Source of the DNA: Lachnospira sp.
GTDB lineage: Bacteria; Bacillota; Clostridia; Lachnospirales; Lachnospiraceae
Direction: 5' to 3'
Length of the DNA: 64,000 nucleotides
Assembly (NCBI GenBank): GCA_017621205.1
Contig: JAGATQ010000017.1
Coordinates: forward strand, 62,001 to 126,000
In this document: one piece after another, positions 17,458 through 25,400 of the stretch
How the letters are laid out: every line of letters begins with the position of its first letter
Numbering within the stretch: position 1 is the stretch's first letter
The notes under the pieces: generated by a model
What the model was told of the DNA's origin: nothing
Database searches by the model: none
Seen by the model: only the letters and a program-made list of their open reading frames with translations
Position numbers and translations under genes: made by a program

Positions 17458-19236
17458 TTATGGTAACACATATTTCTCCTTAAAGGATAGATAATTTTCA
17501 CGAAATTCTGTATTCTCTCCCTTATCCAGTGCATCGAGATATTCATGTGCCTCAATATCTTCCTCCTCCCTCTGGATAATACCAATTGCAACATTGCTGC
17601 AATGAGCCGAAATCCGTGCAAAATTAGCAGACAAATCAGATAGCACAAACCCCATTTCCACACTGCACTTCCCTTTGCGAAGCCGCTTTACATGCCGCTT
17701 TTTCATTTCTTTGTTAAGCTTATTGATTACCTCCTCCAACGGTTCCACAGTCATGGAAAGCGGTATCGAATCGGAACCAAAGGCCTGCGTCGTGCGGCTC
17801 AGTATATCCTCCACCGCACCTGACAGCACCTTAAATTCAGCCAATGCCTTATTAGAAAAGGACTGCTCCTTTGCAATCATTTTTCTTACCAAAACCGTGA
17901 TATTGGCTGCATGGTCACTGATTCGCTCAAAATCTCCGATACCGTGCTGGAGTTGGGACAGCTTCTGCCCATCCTTTAAGGATAAGTGTCGGCTGGACAA
18001 CTTAACAAGATATCCTCCCACCGCATCCTCATAATGGTCAATGCGCTCTTCCAGTACAAATACTTCCTTTGCCACAGCTTCATTATACTCAAATATCAGG
18101 GAAATTGCCTTCTTCATAGACCGCTCTGTAAGCTGAGCCATATGCCTTGTCGCTTCCTCACACTGCATTAATGCCAATGCCGGACGGTCCAAAAAACGCT
18201 CGTCCAATAACTGGAGCTGTGCATCCGTCTGCTGCTCAGACGCAGGGACAGCTGTCTCCTCTTTATCTTTAATAGAGAGAATCGCTAATTTTTCCAGCCC
18301 CTTAGAAAATGGCAGCAATACAACGGTGGCACCAATATTAAAAAGAGAATGAATCATTGCAATTCCCGCCGGATTCGCTGGCTCAATTAAAAAGGCAAAG
18401 GGTTGAAATACATTGATGGAATAAAATACCACCATAAATATAATCGTACCGATAAAATTAAAATACAGATGAACAAAGGCCGCTCGTTTCGCATTCTTAT
18501 TTGCCCCTACACTGGAAAGAATCGCCGTCACACAGGTTCCAATATTTTGTCCCATAATTACCGGAAGCACCGTATTATAGCCAAGCGTTCCCGTCGAACA
18601 TAACGCCTGTAAAATACCCACAGACGCCGAAGAAGACTGAATAATGGCGGTCAAAAGTGCCCCCGCCAGCATACCCAGGAATGGATTAGAAAACATGGTT
18701 AAAATGCTGGTGAACTCCGGTACATCCTTCAAGGGCTCTACTGCACCACTCATGGTATCCATACCAAACATCAAAATCGCAAAGCCAACCAGAATCGAAC
18801 CGACATCCATCTTTTTTCCGGATTTACAAAACATCATTAATATGATACCTGCCAATGCCAATACCGGCGAAAAGGATGTTGGCTTTAACAGCTGTACAAA
18901 GAAATTATCACTCTCAATACCGGAAAGACTTAAAATCCATGAAGTAACAGTAGTACCAACATTGGCACCCATAATAATTCCCACCGCCTGATGAAGCTTC
19001 ATCAGACCGGAATTAACAAAACCTACCACCATAACTGTGGTTGCGGAAGAAGACTGAATTACGGCTGTCACACCTGCCCCAAGCAAAACTGCCTTTACGG
19101 GATTAGAGGTCAGCTTCGCCAGAATACCCTCTAGTTTACCACCGGAAACCTTTGCCAGACCATCTCCCATCACATTCATCCCATACAGAAAAAGAGCCAG
19201 ACCACCAATCATCGTTAACACATTAAAAAAATTCAT
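17458..19236 (-). CDS. Na+/phosphate symporter with PhoU-like domain
   Basis: A 592-residue membrane protein of the NptA/YjbB type. Two homologous Na/Pi-cotransporter repeats occupy about residues 8-150 and 160-310, each with the signature QSSSA (VIQSSSATTVMVVG and IIQSSSASVGILQA). A C-terminal helical PhoU-like domain (about 345-560) likely monitors phosphate status. It imports or, in some relatives, exports phosphate with sodium. The ATG at 19236 is preceded by AAAGAGGAGTG; the frame is open 20 codons further, without family support. It is the first gene of an apparent four-gene operon with the phoP-like and phoR-like genes and the nuclease-helicase. The predicted transcript starts upstream of a 163-bp inverted-repeat element, which would then form most of the 5' UTR. 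Confidence 0.9.
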   Translation of the reverse strand: MNFFNVLTMIGGLALFLYGMNVMGDGLAKVSGGKLEGILAKLTSNPVKAVLLGAGVTAVIQSSSATTVMVVGFVNSGLMKLHQAVGIIMGANVGTTVTSWILSLSGIESDNFFVQLLKPTSFSPVLALAGIILMMFCKSGKKMDVGSILVGFAILMFGMDTMSGAVEPLKDVPEFTSILTMFSNPFLGMLAGALLTAIIQSSSASVGILQALCSTGTLGYNTVLPVIMGQNIGTCVTAILSSVGANKNAKRAAFVHLYFNFIGTIIFMVVFYSINVFQPFAFLIEPANPAGIAMIHSLFNIGATVVLLPFSKGLEKLAILSIKDKEETAVPASEQQTDAQLQLLDERFLDRPALALMQCEEATRHMAQLTERSMKKAISLIFEYNEAVAKEVFVLEERIDHYEDAVGGYLVKLSSRHLSLKDGQKLSQLQHGIGDFERISDHAANITVLVRKMIAKEQSFSNKALAEFKVLSGAVEDILSRTTQAFGSDSIPLSMTVEPLEEVINKLNKEMKKRHVKRLRKGKCSVEMGFVLSDLSANFARISAHCSNVAIGIIQREEEDIEAHEYLDALDKGENTEFRENYLSFKEKYVLP

Positions 19237-19280
19237 AAAACACTCCTCTTTCTTACACCATTCTTCAAAATCCGCCCCGC

Positions 19281-19443
19281 TAGTGTACTGTCCCATTCAT
19301 TTTCAGCTAAACGACGCAGAATGAATGTTCACTCTGCAAGGCGGCTGAATGAGGCGATGCGGTGGCATCGTCGATTGAAGCTAACGTAGCAGATGGAACT
19401 TCAGGCAAGCCGTTTAGCGAAATATGAATGGGTCAGTACACTA
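19281..19443. repeat. 163-bp inverted-repeat (MITE-like) element in the symporter leader
   Basis: The ends TAGTGTACTGTCCCATTCAT (from 19281) and the reverse complement of the sequence ending at 19443 match over 33 bases with four or five mismatches. The interior contains further hairpins (GCGATGC/GCATCGT around 19354-19370, GAAG/CTTC around 19377-19402) and no ORF. The element begins and ends with TA, as in non-autonomous Tc/mariner or IS630-type elements, but no longer target duplication is seen and no related transposase lies in the window. It lies between the predicted promoter and the start codon of the Na/Pi symporter. Confidence 0.65.
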
Positions 19444-19472
19444 ATGCTGCTTGCGAATAATCCTAGTACATC

Positions 19473-19524
19473 ATAATATTAGTGTAACAAGAGTGTGTAA
19501 AATTTATTTAGGTAAAATGTAAAA
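19473..19524 (-). promoter_or_regulatory. Predicted symporter promoter with Pho-box-like repeats
   Basis: On the minus strand TTTACA (19496-19501) and TATTAT (19473-19478) are 17 bases apart. TTTTAC occurs at 19519-19524, 19512-19517 and 19497-19502, and GTTACA at 19483-19488. PhoP/PhoB boxes in Gram-positive bacteria are direct repeats of TT-rich, ACA-ending hexamers, so this may be where the regulator encoded downstream binds. Spacing (7, 15 and about 14 bases) is not fully regular, so the box is tentative. Confidence 0.42.
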
Positions 19525-19604
19525 TCCAAGTAAAAATTGTGGCAATCTCACAGCATAGCAGCTTTTTTGTTTTTTCATATTATACTTTTTTCACATTTTG
19601 TTCA

Positions 19605-19881
19605 TTGTTTCCCTTTCCTTTTTATGCTATAATAAATATATCAATATTCGCATATACATAGATAGTTCTTTGTATCGTTTCAAGCGAATGATTTTCATTA
19701 TAGAATGTTCTTTACTTTCATTCTTATTATTTATGAGTATTACTTTAATGCTCTCCTATTATTTACCTTATTATTAGTGATAACAGACTAAGTCTTTATG
19801 CTTGGTTTATTTAGTAACCGTTTTATCCCCATTACCGAATTTCGGTATATCAAATTATCTATAATTATAGGAGGAATGCCA
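19605..19881 (+). promoter_or_regulatory. yitT promoter and about 240-base structured leader
   Basis: TTGTTT (19605-19610) and an extended -10, TGCTATAAT with TATAAT at 19628-19633, are 17 bases apart. This puts the transcript start near 19640, some 240 bases before the ATG at 19882. The leader holds pairable stretches (ATTCGC near 19645 with GCGAAT near 19687; GAATG/CATTC around 19704-19722; the perfect palindrome TACCGAATTTCGGTA near 19834). No T-run terminator is seen, and I recognise no known riboswitch. Confidence 0.45.
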
Positions 19882-20736
19882 ATGAAGCATCATGTATTAC
19901 GTTATTTTAATCTCATTATCGGCGCCATTATCGCCGCCTTTGCATTAGAAGAATTTTTAGTTCCGGCTAAGATACTGGATGGAGGAATCGTCGGTATTAG
20001 TATTATTATCAGCAATCTGACACCGATATCCCTTAGTATCTTAACAATCTGCCTGAACCTCCCCTTTGTACTGGCTGGAGCCAAGCAGCTGGAACGGTTT
20101 TTCTGGCTTAGGACACTGGTTGCCATGGGTGTGTTTTCCATCTTTTTAGAAATCTTTCACCACTGGCACAACGCCACATACGATGAATTACTCGCTACCG
20201 TATTCGGCGGTTTGATTCTGGGGCTGGGTGTTGGCTTGATTATCAGAAACGGAGGCTGCCTTGACGGTACAGAAACCGTTGCCATTATGGTATCACGAAA
20301 AACGCGGCTATCTGTTGGACAGATTGTTCTGTGCTGTAATATTGTTATCTTTTTGTCTGCCGGTATTTTATTCGGACTTGACCGTGCATTATATAGTCTG
20401 CTGACTTATATTATCACCTCCAAGGTGGTCGATTACATCAACACCGGACTGGATCAGGGTAAGGCGGTAATGATTATTACAGATGAGGGAAAACAGATTG
20501 CGGATGACATCTATCAGACCCTCGGTCGTACCGTTACCTTTATGAAAGGAAATGGTCTTATATCCGGCGAGAAAACCATCCTTTACTGCGTCATCACCAG
20601 AATGGAGCTTACCACTCTGCGCAAGATTATTGAAAAGGATGATTATTCTGCTTTTATGACGATTACTGATGTCTCCGAGATTATTGGGCATCATATAAAG
20701 AGTACTGATAAACCGTTGGAAGAAATAAATGGGTGA
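19882..20736 (+). CDS. YitT family membrane protein (DUF161/DUF2179)
   Basis: A 284-residue integral membrane protein. The N-terminal part holds about five or six helices in the YitT/DUF161 pattern (FALEEFLVPAKILDGGIVGISIII, FGGLILGLGVGLIIRNGGCLDGTE), and the C-terminal soluble part (about 210-284) is a DUF2179 domain (GKAVMIITDEGKQIADDI, LYCVITRMELTTLRKII). The function is not established; family members are often annotated as putative transporters. The start is set by ATAGGAGG at 19867-19874; an ATG 28 codons upstream has no binding site and extends the protein with atypical sequence. It stands alone on the plus strand, diverging from the phosphate operon and converging on gltD. Confidence 0.88.
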   Translation: MKHHVLRYFNLIIGAIIAAFALEEFLVPAKILDGGIVGISIIISNLTPISLSILTICLNLPFVLAGAKQLERFFWLRTLVAMGVFSIFLEIFHHWHNATYDELLATVFGGLILGLGVGLIIRNGGCLDGTETVAIMVSRKTRLSVGQIVLCCNIVIFLSAGILFGLDRALYSLLTYIITSKVVDYINTGLDQGKAVMIITDEGKQIADDIYQTLGRTVTFMKGNGLISGEKTILYCVITRMELTTLRKIIEKDDYSAFMTITDVSEIIGHHIKSTDKPLEEING

Positions 20737-20788
20737 GAGGGGAAGTGTAGTTGTATGTGTTGCGCTTAGCTTGCATTTGGCTCCGCCA

Positions 20789-20849
20789 TGCATTCGCTTG
20801 CTTTCTTCCCGCCATGCATTCGCTCCGCTCACATGCTTTGCATGTGAGC
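20789..20849. repeat. Short tandem CGCCATGCATTCGCT repeats and a 10-bp hairpin
   Basis: CGCCATGCATTCGCT occurs twice (near 20793 and 20811), the second copy running straight into GCTCACATGC (20827-20836), which pairs perfectly with GCATGTGAGC (20840-20849) around a 3-base loop. The sequence is more GC-rich than its surroundings and contains no credible gene. It lies in the convergent gap between yitT and gltD. Confidence 0.5.
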
Positions 20850-20876
20850 TTCTCTCATGGACGGCTGTCGCCGTAT

Positions 20877-20940
20877 GTTCACAAAAAAAGAAATGCTTTT
20901 CCGAAAGCAAGCTTTCAAAAAGCATTTCTTTTTTGTGAAC
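20877..20940. terminator. Long A/T-flanked hairpin, probable bidirectional terminator
   Basis: GTTCACAAAAAAAGAAATGC (from 20877) pairs almost completely with the mirrored sequence ending at 20940, around an inner stem GAAAGC/GCTTTC (20903-20916). Runs of A on the left and T on the right within the stem give each strand a U-rich stretch. It lies between the convergent 3' ends of yitT (20736) and gltD (20954). Confidence 0.65.
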
Positions 20941-20953
20941 GCATGGCTCGTAG

Positions 20954-22441
20954 CTATTCCAAGTTCGTATATCCCATAAGTTCCTTATCAACTGCTTTAG
21001 CAGCTTCTCGCCCTTCATGGATTGCCCATACAACCAGAGACTGGCCACGATGCATATCGCCTGCTGTAAATACCTTATCTACATTGGTGTGATAACTGTC
21101 CTTCTCTGTTTTTACATTCGTTCTTTCATTGACCTCCACACCGAACGCTTTCGTTACATAATCCTGACTTCCAAGAAATCCTGCTGCTATCAGTACGATA
21201 TCTGCTGGGTATTCCTTTTCACTGCCCTCTACTTCCTTCATCACTGTCCGCCCCGTGTTTTCATCCTTTTCCCATGCAAGGCTTATCAGTTTCACCTTGG
21301 TAAGCTTCCCCTTTTTATCTTTGATAAACTCCTTGACCGTCGTTCGATAAATTCTTGGGTCGCTGCCATATACGGCAATTGCTTCCTCCTGACCGTAGTC
21401 TGTTTTTAAAACTCTCGGCCACTCTGGCCACGGATTGGATTCCGCACGGCAAGCTGGGAGCGGCGGCATCATCTCCACCTGAACAATACTCTTGGCTCCA
21501 TGACGAACCGCAGTGCCAACACAATCATTTCCGGTATCACCACCACCGATAACAATTACATTCTTCCCCTTGCACTCGATATATTTCTTATCCTTAAATT
21601 CTGAATCAAGAAGGCTTTTTGTATTGGCTGTTAAAAAATCTACCGCAAAGTAAATGCCATCAGCCTCTCTACCCGGTGCCTTGATATCTCTTGGATTGGA
21701 GGCACCACAGGCAAGAACCACTGCATCGTAATCTTTCTTAATTTTATCCGCCTTGATGTCTTTTCCAACATTCACTCCCGTCAGGAAGGTCACCCCCTCC
21801 TCCTTCATGATGTCAACCTTCCGCTTAATAATGGCTTTGTCAAGCTTCATATTGGGGATACCATACATCAGCAAACCACCAACACGGTCACTTCTCTCAT
21901 ATACCGTTACTTCATGTCCTCTCTGGTTCAACTGGTCTGCCACCGCAAGTCCTGCCGGACCGGACCCAATCACCGCAACCTTCTTTCCGGTGCGAACCTC
22001 CACCGGCTTAGCAGCCGCCCATCCATTTTCATAGGCAGTCTCAATAATCGCCCGCTCATTTTCCTTCGTTGCTACCGCATCCCCATTCAATCCACAGGTA
22101 CACGCTGCTTCACAAAGTGCCGGACAGACACGGGAAGTAAACTCCGGAAAGCTCGATGTTTTTTTCAAACGGTGAAATGCCTGCTCCCAGTTTCCATGAT
22201 ATACCAGATCATTCCACTCCGGAATCAGATTGTGAAGCGGACATCCGCTTGCCATTCCATTTAACATCATGCCGGACTGGCAAAATGGAACACCGCATTC
22301 CATACATCTTGCACCTTGAAGCTGCTGCTTCTCTTTAGAAAGAGGTACATGAAATTCATCAAAATTCTTTATCCGTTCTAACGGCATAATCTCTTCACTA
22401 TTCAAACGTTCATAATCTAAAAATCCTGTTGCCTTTCCCAT
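20954..22441 (-). CDS. gltD: Glutamate synthase small (beta) subunit, NAD(P)H-dependent
   Basis: A 495-residue flavoprotein that passes electrons from NAD(P)H through FAD and iron-sulfur clusters to the GltB subunit for glutamate synthesis. The N-terminal region has cysteine clusters for 4Fe-4S centres (CMECGVPFCQSG about 46-57, and GCPLHNL; then RVCPALCEAACTCG about 105-118). The FAD-binding GSGPAG lies near residue 158 and the NAD(P)H-binding GGGDTGND near 300. The terminal AGDMHRGQSLVVWAIHEGREAA closes the FAD site. GGAAGGAGG precedes the ATG and the gene starts 14 bases after the gltB stop, so the two form a classic gltBD operon. Confidence 0.95.
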   Translation of the reverse strand: MGKATGFLDYERLNSEEIMPLERIKNFDEFHVPLSKEKQQLQGARCMECGVPFCQSGMMLNGMASGCPLHNLIPEWNDLVYHGNWEQAFHRLKKTSSFPEFTSRVCPALCEAACTCGLNGDAVATKENERAIIETAYENGWAAAKPVEVRTGKKVAVIGSGPAGLAVADQLNQRGHEVTVYERSDRVGGLLMYGIPNMKLDKAIIKRKVDIMKEEGVTFLTGVNVGKDIKADKIKKDYDAVVLACGASNPRDIKAPGREADGIYFAVDFLTANTKSLLDSEFKDKKYIECKGKNVIVIGGGDTGNDCVGTAVRHGAKSIVQVEMMPPLPACRAESNPWPEWPRVLKTDYGQEEAIAVYGSDPRIYRTTVKEFIKDKKGKLTKVKLISLAWEKDENTGRTVMKEVEGSEKEYPADIVLIAAGFLGSQDYVTKAFGVEVNERTNVKTEKDSYHTNVDKVFTAGDMHRGQSLVVWAIHEGREAAKAVDKELMGYTNLE

Positions 22442-22455
22442 TTTTCTCCTCCTTC

Positions 22456-25400
22456 CTAGTTCTTCGCATTAGCATAAAATGCCTCAATCTGTGCCTGTTC
22501 ACTGCTTAAGCCCTTTTCCTCCATCTGCACAATGGTATTCATCATACGCTTGTAATCATGAGGAATAATCTTCTTAAATTTCGGCAGATAATCCAAAAAA
22601 TTATCTAAAATCTTCTTACCCTTCCCGGAATTGGTATATGCCACATGGTCAGCAATAATCTCCTTAAGCTCCAGCACATCATACTTATTCGTTACCGGCT
22701 CTAAAGAAACCATTCCCTTATTCACCTTCATATAAAGGTCGGAGTCCTCATCTAGCACATAAGCAATTCCGCCAGACATTCCGGCAGCAAAATTCTTGCC
22801 AACCTTTCCAAGCACAACTACCCGGCCTCCGGTCATATACTCACAGCCGTGGTCACCGGTTCCCTCAACAACGGCAATCACACCGGAATTACGCACACAG
22901 AACCGCTCGCCCGCAATACCATTGATATATGCCTTACCGCTCGTGGCACCATAGAGTGCCACATTACCGATAATAATATTGTCCTCCGCCTGAAATGCCG
23001 CAGATTTCGGAGGATAAACGATAAGCTTACCGCCGGATAAGCCCTTACCAAAATAGTCATTGCTATCTCCTACAAGCTCTAAGGTCAATCCCTTAGGAAT
23101 AAATGCACCAAAGCTTTGGCCGCCACTACCGTTACATTTTACTGTGAAGGTATCCTCCTCTAAGGTATCGTAATATTTTCTTGTAATCTCTGCACCAAAA
23201 ATCGTTCCAAAAGTACGGTCAATATTGGTAACATCCACCTCTATGCTCCGTTTCTGTTTTTTGTTAAGAGCTGTCTTAAGCTCCTTCATCAGTACTGTTT
23301 CGTCCTTGGTCTGCTCCAGTTGGAAATCAAACGCATTTTTCTTGCGATATGGTGCCAGCTTAAATTCATTCACCCACGGATTGCTAAGAATCCTTGACAA
23401 ATCAATCTTATGCTCCTTAGCCTCTTTCTTTTCCTTCAATAAATCCGCACGTCCCACTAATTCATCGATTGTGCTTACTCCCAATGCTGCCATATACTCT
23501 CTTAATTCCTGAGCAATAAACCGCATGAAGTTCACCACATATTCGGGTTTACCTGTAAAACGCTTGCGAAGCTCCGGATTCTGTGTTGCGACACCAACCG
23601 GACAGGTATCCAGATTACAAACACGCATCATCACACAACCCATAGTCACTAATGGAGCTGTTGCAAAGCCAAATTCCTCTGCACCGAGAATTGCAGCAAT
23701 CGCAACATCCCGTCCCGTCATCAGTTTTCCATCTGTCTCAATAATCACCTTATTACGTAAGTCGTTTAAAATCAATGTCTGATGCGTCTCAGCCAGACCA
23801 AGCTCCCATGGAAGTCCCGCATTGTGAATGGAATTTCTCGGCGCTGCCCCGGTACCGCCATCATAGCCGGAAATCAGAATCACCTGTGCACCAGCCTTAG
23901 CAACACCAGCAGCAACCGTACCAACTCCTGCCTCGGAAACAAGCTTTACACTGATTCTGGCATTCACATTGGCATTTTTACAATCGTATATTAATTGTGC
24001 CAAATCCTCTATCGAATAAATATCGTGATGTGGTGGTGGGGAAATTAACCCTACGCCCGGAGTAGAATGTCTTGTCTTAGCTACCCATGGATATACCTTT
24101 TTACCAGGCAGATGACCACCCTCGCCGGGCTTTGCCCCCTGTGCCATCTTAATCTGGATTTCGTCTGCACTCACCAGATAACGGCTGGTGACACCAAACC
24201 GTCCGGAAGCCACCTGTTTAATCGCCGAGCAACGGTCCACCTTCTGCCCCTTCGTCTCGATACGCTCCAAATCCTCTCCACCTTCGCCAGAGTTCGATTT
24301 ACCGTGAAGCATATTCATCGCAATCGCCATCGTCTCATGGGCCTCCTGCGATATCGAACCATAAGACATAGCTCCCGTCTTAAACCGCTTTACAATCTCA
24401 TCTACACTTTCTACCTTATCAATGGCAATTCCCTTCTTCGGATAGTTGAACTCCACTAACCCCCGAAGATTCATCGGCTCCATCTCCTCATTAATGAGCC
24501 GTGTATATTCCTTAAACTTATCGTAATCCCCGGTTCTTGTTGCAACCTGCAGGGCATGAATCGTCTGGGGATTATATAAATGCTCCTCTCCACCACTTCT
24601 AAATTTATGCCATCCTGCTGAGTCCAGAGACAACGGCTGCTTTAAGCCTAGCAAATCAAATGCTTTGGAATGGCGAACATCCACATCCTCCGCAATATCT
24701 TCAAGGGTAATGCCACCAATCCGGCTAACGGTATTGGTAAAATATTTATTTATTACCTCTTGGTCAATACCAATCGCCTCAAATATCTGTGACCCCTGAT
24801 AAGACTGAATCGTAGAGATACCCATCTTAGATGCAATCTTCACAATTCCGTTCAGGATTGCTGCATTGTAATCGTTGACTGCCGCATAGTAATCCTTATC
24901 AAGCGTTCCCTCATCAATCAACTGCTTGATGGATTCCTGTGCCAGATACGGATTAATCGCACAGGCACCATAACCAAGCAGTGTCGCAAAATGATGTACC
25001 TCCCTCGGCTCTGCAGATTCTAAAATCATCGCTACAGACGTACGCTTCTTCGTCTTTACCAGATGCTGCTGCATTGCAGAAACTGCCAGCAGGGAAGGAA
25101 TTGCTACATGGTTCTCATCCACACCACGGTCAGTAAGAATTAAAATATTCGCACCATCCCGGTATGCCCTGTCTGCCTCAACAAACAAATGCTCAATAGC
25201 ACGCTCTAGGGAAGTATTCTTATAATAGGTAATCGGAATCTCCTCCACCTGAAGTCCCGGCACCTTCATCGTCTTTATCTTTAATAAATCTGTACTGGTC
25301 AGAATCGGGTCACTTACCTTAAGCACATGACAGTTATCCGCTTTTTCCTCTAAAATATTGCCATCCTTACCGATATATACCTCCGTCGCCGTAATCACCT

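Noticed and set aside
19798-19881. Upstream ATG at 19798 as the start of yitT
   Set aside because: It has no ribosome binding site and adds 28 atypical residues, whereas ATG 19882 follows a perfect AGGAGG.
20389-21048. 219-codon minus-strand frame spanning the yitT-gltD gap
   Set aside because: It runs antisense through yitT and across the hairpin cluster and overlaps gltD out of frame; composition is low-quality and no start signal is seen.
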